The notes under the pieces: generated by a model
Seen by the model: the letters and a program-made list of their open reading frames with translations, nothing else
What the model was told of the DNA's origin: nothing
The model's database searches: none
Assembly (NCBI GenBank): GCA_020055645.1
Contig: CM034546.1
Location: 24,676,001-24,740,000 of the forward strand
Reading direction: 5' to 3'
DNA from: Tomocerus qinae
Taxonomy: Eukaryota; Arthropoda; Collembola; Entomobryomorpha; Tomoceridae
Length of the DNA stretch: 64,000 nucleotides
Program-made: the position numbers and the translations under genes
Shown: positions 12,179-24,030 of the stretch, piece by piece
How the letters are laid out: the number at the start of each line of letters is the position of its first letter
Position numbering within the stretch: position 1 is the stretch's first letter

Positions 12179-12436
12179 GTTTACCTGTATTATCTTATTC
12201 AGCCAACGTTTCCAGTTCATTTTTAAATTGGTCTTTTATTCTTTGCTGACGAAGCAATGAGCTGCGAAGAAATCGTCATTGAGAATCAATAGTCCACTCA
12301 CCAAGCAAATTGGGTGGCTTACTCTTCTCCAGTCACGATTCCTTCGCAGCTCACTGCTTCGCCAGCCAAGAACGAAAGGGAAATTAATGGGATTAAAAAT
12401 GAGCTGGAAAAGTTGGTTGAATAGGATAATACCTAT
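12179..12436. mobile_element. Hairpin MITE, ~95-bp inverted arms
   Basis: The left arm (about 12179-12275) and right arm (about 12336-12436) are imperfect inverted copies. The best matching part is GCTGACGAAGCAATGAGCTG against the complement of CAGCTCACTGCTTCGCCAG. About 60 bases separate the arms. No coding capacity. It is absent from duplication copy 1, so it probably inserted after the duplication. Confidence 0.7.
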
Positions 12437-12959
12437 AATTACAGTCAAACTTATTAGTAGATATATTTAGACGAAATTATTTCCGTCAGCTCAGAAAGAA
12501 AATTTATTGTCTGTCTTATCGTTAGATTAAAAATTAAGGATTACCGATACATCGACAGAATGTCAAACATACATAGGAAACATAGATTTACAATGTTGTA
12601 TTTACTTTCCATGTTGAAAAAAGTAGTAGAGTTGAAACTTGAAATATTAGACATTGCATACGAGCTATATAGCGTATTTTAGTTTAACATATAGCAGCAT
12701 CGAATGTGGCATGGAACATACACAATAACATAGATAGACACATGCAAATTTGGAACAAGGAGCTTTATTATTAGTGATTCCACCAGAGAAACTCCTTAAA
12801 AGATGAACATTTTCTCCCAACTACAATATATTTTACATACTATTGTAAAATTACATTTAAAATCTGAATTAGTATATGTTCAAGTTATTGAATTCGACTG
12901 GGAAAGTTGTGTTAAAAAATTATTATAGTGAAACTGAAATCAACCAAAGCAACATTTTG

Positions 12960-13572
12960 CTACTGTATGAAGTCTGTAGCCCTCTTACGTGCTGCTGCTG
13001 CCTTAGGGCTAGTTCTTATTCCTCTGACTCTTGGTATTAAAGAATACTGCTGAGCCACCTGCAAAAAGGAAATGTAGCAGAACTTGAAACAGTTGTATAT
13101 AGCAATTACATGACTCGTGTATTGAAATACAAAGACGTACATATTCTTGACGTATGTCATCAGGCCAAACCAAAACAACAGGGTTGGCTACCTCTGTTTG
13201 TAAAGTTCCAAGGCTGCGACGGACTAGCGATCCTCCAGAAACACCACCAACAATTAAGAAAAGAAGAAAGGAGAACTAAAATCAAAAAAATTGTCCTGAA
13301 ATTTCTTGAAAATTATATTTATTTAAATAAAGTTTTAATTATTTAGTATACAGACATTATATGGCATTCTAATTGATATTCAAACTATTGGTTTGGAATA
13401 TTGACTAAAGGTTGTGTAATCCTTTTTGTTTTTTTTAAATTCCTTTATAATATATATTTTGTGAATTTGAGGATTCATTAAAATATTCCAAAAATTGCCT
13501 TACCGACTGCGAGACAAAGATTGAGAGCATTAAGCTGGTAGTTAATCCCAAAAATATATTTATTTTCTGCAT
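12960..13572 (-). CDS. Small leader-bearing peptide gene C (100 aa, 3 exons)
   Basis: Exons are 13572-13504 (23 aa), 13275-13141 (45 aa) and 13058-12960 (32 aa plus stop). Introns are GT-AG and phase 0 throughout. It is the duplicate of gene A, with the same exon 2 core (FSFLLFLIVGGVSGGS, LVRRSLG, WPDDIRQEY) and the same tail ARKRATDFIQ. The reading frame is intact, with amino-acid changes scattered along it, so both copies look functional. Function unknown. Confidence 0.8.
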
Positions 13573-15070
13573 TACTTTTTAGTGAATCTTGTACTTCAAT
13601 GTGATATTTAGGCTTATGTAAATTTCTTCCCTAGTAGCAATACTCTTTTGATAAATGTTGTATGCCAGTGAAATGGATGATACAAACATACATCAAAGTT
13701 TTATTGTTTACCATTACTGTGAAAGATACAGATAGCTGAGTATGTAAATCATGGAGAAAACGATATGAGTTGCGTCATAATTTGTGAGAATTGTTAGATT
13801 GTACCATAATTTGAATTTAGTTATTTGTTTTACATTGTTTCGGCTTTTACTATCTTTCACTGTCATAACTTACAATGTTTTCTACAACTGGAAAATATTA
13901 AAATCAGCGGTAATTAGAAAAATATCGAAATAGAGTCAAAACGTTGGGATTAGTTTATCTTTATTTTTCACTTCCCACTCTACATTAAATTTTGTTGGAA
14001 ATTGATAATGTAAATTTCACGGTAGTTAATACCTGTCAATAATTTAACTAGAGATATTTCCCAAATCACCAATTGAAACCTTGGTTTCTTTATATCACCA
14101 TTAGTTTCATATCAATTGTGAGTGTAATTGTAATGTATTTCTTGGTAATTGCACTTGAACTTAATTATTGGTTTTGTATCTCAACTTATGGCTTAGGGTA
14201 ATTAGGGTAGCTGATATTTAAAGTTAAGTGGAAGGTCGCAAACTTTAGTTTGGGAAATAATTGCTTTATTGCGTCGTTATTCACAACATAAGGAAATATT
14301 TATTGGTGACTATCAGTTGGTTCTACCAAAATAACAGCAAAGAATTTAACTTATTTTTTGGTGTTAATGATGAACTGCACTCTGATATGTGCTTTGAATA
14401 CGCATTCGAGGCTGCAGTATCGAGGTTGGGATCTGTGTGTGGACTCCTCTTCCTTGTTCGAAATACAGTAAATTTTAGAAAATTGAGAGTGGTGTTTTGG
14501 ATTACAATTTCAGAATAAAGAAAAAAATCTTGATTTTTACACAATAGAACACCCATTTATTTTCTTATTACGTCGTTTCTTTCTTAGTAATTTGATGCCA
14601 CTATATGCTAATTTTTGTGATTTTTTTGATAATTAAATATTGATTTTTTACAATATGAGGCATTTATTTATTTGAAACCAAATAATTAAGACATTATACA
14701 AAAATTTGTTCACTCTAATGGAGTCCGGGAGTTGCTATTAAACCACATTTATGTTATACAGATAAATTACAAATGAAATATATGTAAGGGAAAGCTGATA
14801 ATTTATAAATAGCAATTGGTTTTTTTGCCTTTTTTACAAGGTTAATATTTTATTTTATTATAAGCAAATGCTTAATGTGCTTCCAACCTTTTGATTCATA
14901 ATAATTCATTTTTCACGGATAAAGGCTATCAAAGTATATTTAATTAAAATATTTTCCAAGTTTTCGACATGAATTATTATCTGATTTTTATCCCAACTTT
15001 TAGTAAACAAAGATTTTTCAAAATTTAAATTCGTTTATATTACTCCAGATCACAATCTCATCGACCTTAA

Positions 15071-15838
15071 TTAGTTCATGAAGTCTGAAGATCTCTTAAA
15101 TCCTGTTTGCTTTCTTGTGATTTGTGAAAGAAAAGAGTTATGCTGGGTATCTGGAGCCTACAAAATTAAAAGTAGTAGTAACAAATATTTACATAAGACA
15201 TAACTGTAAAGTTGTAGTATACAGTTGAAGTAAGAGAGGCTGCAAATTTTAATACCGCTAAATATTTTTTTTAATTCATTCATGTTCGTTTTTCTGCTAC
15301 CCAATGAAACGAAAAATCAAGTTACCATAAATTATTTTTACGATTTAGTAATATGTTATATATTATATCGCATTGTAATGACTATGTAAGTTAAAAGTTA
15401 CCGTTAGTAAATATTGTACGTTGTTAGTACTATTATTTTGAATGTATAATTACAGTAGTAAATGCTTACTTTTTGAAGGACATCAACAGGCCACACCCTA
15501 TCTACAGGGTCTACTTCTGTCTTCAAAATTCCGAGGCTGCGACGAACCAAAGATTCTCCAGAAATACCTCCAAAAATTAGGAACAAAGCGAAGAACTAAA
15601 CTCCAAAAAAATTTGGCAATGCTATTACTTGAGACATTGACTATATCACTGTTTCAACTACTAAAATTGCCTTCATATTTTAAATATTGTATTTAAAAGA
15701 TTCATTAATTACTAACATTGAAGGAATTTAAATATTGATTAGAAAGTTAATTACAAAAATATTTATTACCGACTGGGAGACAAAAATTGATAGGAATAAA
15801 CTAGCCGTTAATCCCAAAAACATTTTTATTTTCTGCAT
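15071..15838 (-). CDS. Small leader-bearing peptide gene D (93 aa, 3 exons)
   Basis: Exons are 15838-15770 (23 aa), 15595-15470 (42 aa) and 15157-15071 (28 aa plus stop), phase 0 with GT-AG introns. It is the duplicate of gene B. Exon 2 begins FFALFLIFGGISGES and ends VWPVDVLQK; the tyrosine that closes this exon in the other copies is lost and the donor GTAAGC follows directly. Exon 3 is shorter than in B (the RARTK segment is reduced) but keeps FKRSSDFMN at the end. Intact and probably expressed; function unknown. Confidence 0.78.
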
Positions 15839-16142
15839 GGTTTTTAAGGTCTTATTTAGTCTATTGAAAGTTCCTTCTGCTGCTAACTTTTTCAGCTTAA
15901 TATGCGAACAGCTTAAGTTTCACACAGCGTATAATTTTTTAAACTATTGTGTTTTATCTAATTTTAGTTGGATTGATAAATGAAGGGAAACGCAACAGAA
16001 TACAAAATTCCTAATTATTCTTTAAATCGTATTATAATTGGAATTTAATTATGTCATACAGTTTTAAATATTTCATAAATCACCTAATTTATTTCTTACA
16101 CATGGAAAATATTCATGAAAAGTAGTAAAATAGTGGGAAATA

Positions 16143-16495
16143 AAAATGCATGGAAAAATTTGGAAAATAGAACTAAAGTTTTTGCCTATCCTTAAGTTTT
16201 TTTAAATTTGCCAATTCCCATTCTACATTGAATGTTATTTGGAAATGAAGCATGCCTATTATATAACTGCTATCAACATTGTTACATAATACGTGAGTTT
16301 ACAACATTTCCAACAAATCTACAGAAAAAACGTGCAACGACTACTAATGAGTTTTATAATTTTTATTTTGTAAGGTTAAGTTCATTTTTGGTTAGAATGT
16401 CACAAAATTTGATTTGTGAACTAATTGCTTGTCATGCTAATATTCACGTCACGAAATTTATTTTACATCATTATTTTTATCCACGTCTCATGTAA
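16143..16495 (+). pseudogene. Decayed copy of the membrane ORF at 6938
   Basis: CCAATTCCCATTCT and the 3' part ACGACTACTAATGAGTTTTAT match the sequence at 7010 and 7301, but about 200 bases of the middle are missing and the frame is broken. It marks the right end of the segmental duplication. Confidence 0.4.
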
Positions 16496-16499
16496 ATGT

Positions 16500-17460
16500 A
16501 TAGTGGTTGATTTTCTCACATATCTGTATCAGTTTAGTCGCTACGCAAATAATTCATGACTTTGGTTATTTAGTGCAGTTAATACCGATAGTAACCCGAT
16601 AGCTTGTTTAAATGCGCAATTGTATCGAAAAGGGTCAGCACATGTGATTTACATTCTGTAGTATATAAGCTATCCAGGGGTGGGTCGTGTTATTTATCAG
16701 CGTAGCAAAGTGGTCCCATTTTTAAATATAAATGTACATCAAAATTCAGGAAATTTTAAATATAGTGAGAGAAATGCATTCTTGACAAATACGAAATCCA
16801 AAAGTCTATATGACATAGGTATCTGCTCTCGTTCTCAGATATCGGAAAGATAAAGCAAGTATAATGAAATTCATTCCTGGAGCAAGTATACAGTATCGGA
16901 TTATATAAATAACGAAGGTTTTAATTATTTTATTTTTGATGTTGCAATTCATATATTTGAGGTCACAACCTAAGAGTATTAATAAAGACATATTTATGTA
17001 TTTGTTGAGTCCGACACAATTATATCTTACAAATACAGTGTTAATTAACTATATTAAATAAAAGAACTTAGAAAATCTTAGACTAGGAACATTTGGGACA
17101 AAAACATGTTAGCCCGGTATATTTGTTCTTGCAGCAGTGCTGGCTGCTCGTTATGACAGAATTAATCCCACTGACTGACATCGCTGTAGACATTAATTAT
17201 GCATAATTCTTATCGAAATTTCTTTGTTTGCAAAGTGATATGTGTTATGGATTTTTTGTCTTTGTACTTATTGCTCTGGATATTTTCTTGTACATCTTCG
17301 GTTTGTTGTTGTTAGATATACCTTTTAGTCTGGTCACAAAACATAATATATCGAACGTTTTCTTCATCTTCACCTACATGTATTATACCGTCATAGATTG
17401 CTACAAATCAACAAAAACTTGGTTCGGCAACATTTTATTTTTAGAAGGTTGATTATTTAA
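16500..17460. other. Intergenic; one short hydrophobic ORF
   Basis: No recognised gene. An open frame at 17228-17452 (plus) would encode a hydrophobic 74-residue peptide (MCYGFFVFVLIALDIFLYIF), but there is no supporting splice structure or second copy, so I do not call it a gene. Confidence 0.4.
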
Positions 17461-17471
17461 TGACAATTACA

Positions 17472-18295
17472 TTACTTATTTTGTTGATTATATGCGTCGG
17501 TCAGGGTTGATAAATTTGGTAAGGGCCTACGGGAAGGTCTCTTAAAAATTGGCCTTCTTGATCTTTTAAATCTTGGCCATACCGTCAAATGGACACTGCC
17601 ATTCCCCTGCAAATACCAAAACAACATTACAATTTTAGAAACTTTTAATTGTGTTCTAAATATATTGGATTGTGATTAAAACTCAATTTGTTACGATTTT
17701 AAGTCACATAATAATATCAGATGCTTGTACACATAAACAAGTGACTCGAAAATTTTAAGTTTTGCTTACCTGACGATAAAAATTTAGTTTACTTAGTTAC
17801 TATTAGCTATAATAACTGCATTTACATTTTTCCCACGGATATCAACATGCGACATGTCCAACGGTTGTGTCTGCAAGCCATGGCTTTGGTCAGCTAAAGT
17901 TCCTCCAGAAACACCTCCGATGATTAGGAAAAATATAGAATACTGTGAATCAAAAACAAAAATATCAATTTCAATTTTCAAAGCTGCTTGAATTATAAAT
18001 ACTTTATTATTATTACTGCTTACTTTATTAAGAGTTAAATTAAAAATTAGAAGTCGGTATTTGTACTTGAAATCCAAAATCAGAAACATAGGGATTTTTA
18101 TTCTTGAATATTTGTTTCGCCGAAAATTTATTTCCTGTGTTTAAAACGTTTTAGAATTATTATTATTTATCTGTATTCAGGTCATCATTGGACATGACGG
18201 AAGGGTTAATTGCAAAAGTAACTTACCGGCTGCGAGACAAAAACTGATGCAAGTAAGCTAGCTATTAATCCCAAAATTAAATTTGTTTTCTGCAT
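17472..18295 (-). CDS. Divergent small peptide gene E (106 aa, 3 exons)
   Basis: Exons are 18295-18227 (23 aa, MQKTNLILG...FVSQP), 17942-17826 (39 aa) and 17606-17472 (44 aa plus stop), phase 0 and GT-AG. Exon 1 clearly belongs to the A-D family and exon 2 keeps the core LIIGGVSGGTL. After that core the protein diverges: the LVRRS and WPDD motifs are gone. Exon 3 is a different, strongly basic tail with repeated sites (RFKRSRRPIFKRPSRRP). A second donor-like GTAAGC near 17764-17769 follows an in-frame stop, so it is not used in this model. This copy lies outside the segmental duplication and may release different products from A-D. Confidence 0.72.
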
Positions 18296-21005
18296 GACCA
18301 AATTTTCATTCTGTTCAGAGGCTTTATGATAGTATTGAGATTTTTCTTTTCTCCTGTTTTGTCTTGAATGTTTTTCAGTTAAAATTCGTATTCGATAAGA
18401 ATATTTTAAGAATATATTAAATAGTACACAAAATTGTTAGTTAGGTGACTGAAATGGTAAAATAGAATGTAATAAATGTTCTTAATTGATGTTTAATTAC
18501 TTTCTAATGGTCCATGGATTTGTATCAATTTCCTTATTATGATAAAAGCAGGATAATGCTATTGTCGAAAACTGTAAGACTTTTTATTGTATTTAACACT
18601 TATTTATGAAACGATGCACAACAATTACAAACGAGAACAGCAATTTGGCATGACGAGTAAATAAAGATTTGCTAACAGTCAGTGTCACAGTTTACCGATC
18701 AACTACCTAGGATTGTAATACCAGCATTTTCAGAGGGCTAAATAGACAAATTTGATAACTTTTGATGATTTTAGTTCCAAGAATAAGCATTAATTTAAAA
18801 TAAATTTGCGTCAGAGTCGACATTCAATAGAACTTTGTCACAAAGTAATTTATTCATAGTAAATCAGAGTTTTGCACATAAATAATACGCTTACTTAATG
18901 ACTTCGGAGAATTTGCGTTCATAGAACTCAAGGAATTTCCTTTTAGGTGGTAATTAGGTAACAGTAACGAGTTAATGAATATACTTTTATCTTTTTGCTC
19001 TCCTCCAAGTCATATATAATTCGAAGCTGTATAACAAGAAAAAGGAATATAGCCATATAATTAGAAACATTAAATGAGAAATAATACAAGATTTGAGCCA
19101 AAAGAATGAATATTATAAGGATCAAGGGGTACTTGAATCAAGGGTATTGGAAATCTTCACATCTAAAGTTTTACATCCTGGGATAGTGACGTTTAACCAC
19201 CTTGCACTGCAGATTAACCACCTTGCACTGCAGTTTTACAACCACATACGGCAGTTTTACAACCGTACATATGTAATGTAATGAACTCAAAGTTTGGTAA
19301 AACTTAAATAAAAGAGGAAGTTTGGTTAATAACCGAAGAAATAGTAAATTATGGTAAATGCTACATTCAAATGCAAAAGGTAGGTAGAGATTATGATTGT
19401 ATTTACATAAAATGAAAGTAAACTTGTAGAAGAAAAATCGGAATTGAAGTGCAGTGAAGTTTAGACAATTGACGCAAACGGTAGCACATATGGCTAGTTT
19501 TGTAAAATCAGTTAGAGGAAAAGATCAGTTAGCTTTCCGTGATTTCGTTTATTTAAAATTTAGATTTAGAATTTAACACTGATTGACTTTCATTAATGAA
19601 AAGCATCTGCATTAGTATCCGTAGATATAAATGATTGGTAGAAAAAGACCATGACCACATACAATACAGTAGACTTCGCCATTTATTGTTAATGAATGTC
19701 CCCAGTTAAAGAGTCAGTCTACATATCAAAGAAAACATAAAACGTCGTAAATTATAGCATAGATTATTACATACGTTTACATATTATTTAACCTTATTTA
19801 ACATTGACCATGTTATTTGGCTCAGGCTTATCAGGCTATTTGAAAAGTAGTATAAATACAAGCAAAAAACTTTTGTTAAAAAATTTCATTTTGCGCCAGG
19901 TCTTTTTGGTAAAACGAAAAAGAATAAAAAATTCAGCATTTGTTGCCGAAATTTAATTTATCTGAACCAATTTGAATGAAAGTCGGTATTGTAACTGGTC
20001 GACATTGTACTACTTGGGAGTTTGTTTCAAAAAGAGTTAAAAAATTTGTCCTTTATGTTTTACTGTTTTACTGTTTTTATAAACACTGTTTTATGCGAAT
20101 AATGATGAAAAATGTCCTATAAAACTGTATTTCGGTATTTTCATACAAATTTTAACTTTTTGTGTGCCAACGGTAGCATTGAGATACATGCTAATGCAAA
20201 GGTTGACTAGTTTCTCACGCATGACTATAAAACATAAAATATTTTGATATTGAATACGATTTTGATTTTGATATTGAGTTTGGGCATTTTTTAACAAGGT
20301 ATGGGCATCAGAATTTATTGTTATGCTTTCATATGAAATTAATTGAAATTGATATAGTGTTTACTAGTTAATATATTACGATTATATAAATAAACGTTAT
20401 GAGTGTTTGTTGTATCTAGGTTTGTAAATTTTAAATATATAGCTAGGTAGATATCTCATTTCCTTCCATTTAAAGATTGCATCATATTCACCACCAATCC
20501 CTATTATAATTAAAAACGTAATGACAATGTTATAATAATTGTTAGACACATCTAAGAAAATGCATAAAAGGACTCAGTATTTCAGTAATACCATTTTCGG
20601 CTTTTGGCGGCACATCTTCCTGATCTCCCCTCCGAAATACACATGCGACTGCAACATTGAAAATTTTGTGCGCATGCCGCACCTCTTGGAACACACTGGG
20701 TAACACAATGATTTACAAAATCAATTTTAACTGACACTCGGCACTCTTGTTTGAAATTTGAGATTTGATGAGATTATAATATTATCTTCGGGTAGTCAAT
20801 TTTTACTCCCTTTCTTGATGTAATAGCATCTTACCATAATTACTGATAGGGTCACGAGCGCATGCTTAACTTTATTAATTACCAAACAACTCTGATATGT
20901 ATAGCTTACAGAGTTACTTGTACGAAAGTACATTTGGTAACTCCCATTTAGTATCAAAAATATTATGATAACTGAAATAAATTTAGGGAATTCCGGGAGA
21001 AAATT
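18296..21005. other. Intergenic, nothing recognised apart from repeats
   Basis: AT-rich with no supported gene. A short local tandem repeat (ACCACCTTGCACTGCAG, then TTTTACAACC) occurs at about 19196-19262. A dispersed repeat occupies about 19870-20055. Confidence 0.5.
19870..20055. repeat. Dispersed repeat, copy 2
   Basis: Related to 11110-11295 over about 185 bases in the same orientation. No coding content. Confidence 0.6.
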
Positions 21006-21267
21006 TTATTTTAATTGAAGGATTATATATACCAGGATCCGTTTGACTCGAGATTTTGCATATCCTCCAACAGAATCGGCGATAGCTTGTTCTAATGTAT
21101 TCTGGCTTTCCTCTAAAAAAGAAAACATCGATTTATATCTATTAGCATTAAAATATTGGCATTGCAATACACTATTGCAATTGATTAAAATAGTTACCGC
21201 TTTTTGCTTGCAATAGAAGAATGGCCAGAACAAATCCAAACAGGAAAATTGTTAGTATTCCACGCAT
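21006..21267 (-). CDS. Two-exon small secreted peptide (58 aa)
   Basis: Exon 1 (21267-21198) encodes a clear signal peptide, MRGILTIFLFGFVLAILLLQ followed by AKS, and ends in phase 1 before GTAACT. Exon 2 (21112-21006) starts after TTTTTTAG and gives EESQNTLEQAIADSVGGYAK, then SRVKR and a hydrophobic tail ending in a stop. The acidic start after the signal, followed by a basic end, would suit a short secreted peptide precursor cut at KR. An alternative acceptor two bases downstream would read a different, cysteine-containing frame. It is not related to genes A-E in sequence. Function unknown. Confidence 0.55.
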
Positions 21268-22340
21268 TTTAAACACAATTTTTGTTTGCTTGTTGTCCTC
21301 TCGCCTCCGTGTCTTTGATGTCTTCTAACACAATTTGTGTTGTTTTTATAGGGATCTCTACGAAACGACTTACAATCTTTTTCAGTTAATTCCAACGTAT
21401 GTAATTCATACTTTAGTAATAATTTTATTTTAAATACTTTTATTTCAAATAAGCTCAATAAACTATTTGGATCAACCTATTTAGATTTTTACTGAGAGTT
21501 TAATAGTTAAGTTGCTACCAAAGTTTAGATTTAATTGAGATTGAATGTAAGTCCATGCATTGTATTTTTGAATGTTCTATTGTTAGTTATTACGAGTATT
21601 TATAGGAATGGTCTTGAAAAGTTTATTGCATTTTTTATTATTACTACGTACCATTTACATTGTTGTTGAGTCCAAGTACGTCAAATTTGTTGATGTGGCC
21701 TCTGTTTGCTTATTATTTCAACATTCTAAATCACTTTACATGTTTAATAACTGCCACATTTATTTTTTGAGGGTCAATTTAATAGGAAAAGTATTAATAA
21801 TACAATGCTGTATTAGTGATTTATTTGTTCACTTTGCTATCTTGCAAAATATATATTAATTCTATGCATACCAATATAATCCAAAAGCATTTAACAAGGT
21901 CTCTGTAGTTTGGAATGTATAGTTACTAAATTTGTCACAACCAATTGCCAACATATAAGAAAATGATCAATTCTGATTTTAACATGCTGTCTTAAAATCT
22001 TTCTAAAATTATATTAAATAAGCCGTCTAGCATCTAATGGTCAAATTATTTTTTAAACACAGTTAATGTCCTCTGCTAAACCTAAGGCCGTCCTACGGAC
22101 GGGAAATTATCAACACTACCCAGTCATAATAACACAAAATCCAATCATTTTACCAAAAAGTGAAATCTTTTCTACAGTTACTGTTTAAAATTCTTTTATC
22201 ACTCGCGCAGCATTTTGTTTAACTTCGAAATATCGTAATTATTTTTGCGGCTGCGTAGTTACACGAAGTTCATCTTTTACATTTATACATTTACACAATT
22301 TTTCATTCCGCAACTCCACTTTGCGATTATCCCATGGGTA
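21268..22340. other. Intergenic, nothing recognised
   Basis: AT-rich sequence. An open frame at 21608-21859 is hydrophobic but unsupported. Confidence 0.5.
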
Positions 22341-24030
22341 TGATGGTAAATTGAAAATTGATTGATTGATTGATTGATTGATTAGCTTTATTGTCAAACA
22401 TTGTTCAGCCAGCAAACAAGCTGGTCTCCCACAAGGGACATCAAAAATATTACAAAGAAAAATGTCAATATGTAATAATTACAGTAAATACAATATGAAT
22501 ACAGGTAACCGTTATTAATAGTTAGTTATATTGATAGCAGTAAAAAAAACCGAAATATGAAAAGACTATTGTATCCGTTTAAAACGAAGATAGTCAGAAA
22601 AATTATTTTTAAAGTTACTGAGACATTGACACGTTTTTAGATCATATGGCAAATCATTCCATAATTTAATACTTCTAAAAACAAAGGAGTTTTTGTACAA
22701 TTAACGCGTATATTTTGGAATGACAAAATCATGAGAAAATTTGCTGGATTTATTTAAATCTTTTTTTCCCAATGACGGGTAAGAGATTTAGGGTAGAACG
22801 TTTTGTGAACAACGGATACAATATTACAAGAGTGGTATAAGTAATAAACTCTGATACAGATAGTAAACCAAAACTATCATATAGAATAAACATATTAGGA
22901 CAGCTAACGTTACCTGCATTTACTCGTTCAAGAAATTTCTTACTGTATGTATACTCCAAGAGGAAATTATCAATAATATTTTGTATTTTATTTATATTTG
23001 CTGTTGATGTAGCAGAATAAATAGGGAGACCATATTCTACTAGCGATACAACTAAAGCACGAAATAATATGGGCATTACCTTATGAGGAATGAATTTTTT
23101 ATATCGCAATAAGTTTAAAGCTCTGAAAGACATTTTATGGGTAATATAAGTAACATGTTCATCAAAGGAGAGCTTTTCATCAATAATTATTCCTAAATAT
23201 TTAGCAGAGGAACATCGCATTAAAATATTATTATCACCATCAGTGACACAATTAAAATCATTTGGGATAATGACCGATTTACTTCTAGGATTTTTAAATA
23301 AAACAAAACAGGATTTGTCCCAATTTGGCTTAGAACAATTATCAAGACACCAAGAGTTAAGACTAGACATAGATGATTGTATATCCCTAGTTAGACATAG
23401 ATGATTGTATATCCCTAGTTAGACATAGATGATTGTATATCCCTAGTTAGACATAGATGATTGTATATCCCTAGTTAGAATGCTGAATTGTCAGCAGTCA
23501 ATGGATTTGAGACATCATCAGCAAAGATAGTTAGCGATGACATAAAATATTCATTCAAATCACTAATATAAATACAATAGGCGAGAGGACCAAGTATTGA
23601 GCCTTCAGGCGATCCACCAAGCACAGGAAAAGTATCCGATACAAAATTATCAAGGCGAATACAAATTTTCCGGTTTAAAAAATAACTGCACAAATTTTAA
23701 GTACATAATTAGAGGGAGAAAACTTATCCCTAATTTTAGTAATCAATTTAACATAATTTACGGATGGAAAAGCCTTACAAATGTCAAATAAGGGTACACC
23801 AACTAGTTTTCCATCCTCAATGCCATCATGAACAGTATTCATAAGATTAATTATAGCATGAGTTGTTGATAATCTTTTTTGAAAACCAAACTGATTCTCA
23901 AATTCTCAAACTAAATATTATTTGCACTCATTGACAGATAGAACTTATCAGCAATTATGGACTCAAGAACCTTACCTAAATAAGGGATAATAGAGATGAG
24001 TCTGTAATTCCTGTATAAAATCAGTAATTA
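22341..24030 (-). mobile_element. 5'-truncated non-LTR retrotransposon (LINE)
   Basis: On the minus strand, reverse-transcriptase blocks appear in order. They are YRLISIIPYLGKVLES (about 24000), QFGFQKRLSTTHAI and FDICKAFPSVN (about 23760-23900), then GGSPEGSILGPLAYCIYISD and the catalytic FADD at 23475-23693. SAKYLGIIIDEKLSFDEHV and the C-terminal region follow at 22750-23370. The frame is broken by stops and frameshifts, so the copy is dead. The 3' end carries an (AATC)n tail at about 22355-22384 (read as ATTG on the plus strand). The endonuclease is absent, which indicates 5' truncation. Confidence 0.88.
23365..23476. repeat. 28-bp tandem repeat, 4 exact copies
   Basis: AGACATAGATGATTGTATAT plus CCCTAGTT is repeated four times head to tail. 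It lies inside the reverse-transcriptase region of the LINE and arose from expansion of LINE coding sequence. Confidence 0.95.

Larger units (their letters stand above)
11352..16450. repeat. Segmental duplication, copy 2
   Basis: Collinear with 2380-7400, carrying peptide genes C and D as counterparts of A and B. Differences include the inverted-repeat insertion at 12179-12436 and loss of the central part of the membrane ORF seen at 6938-7339. Confidence 0.85.
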
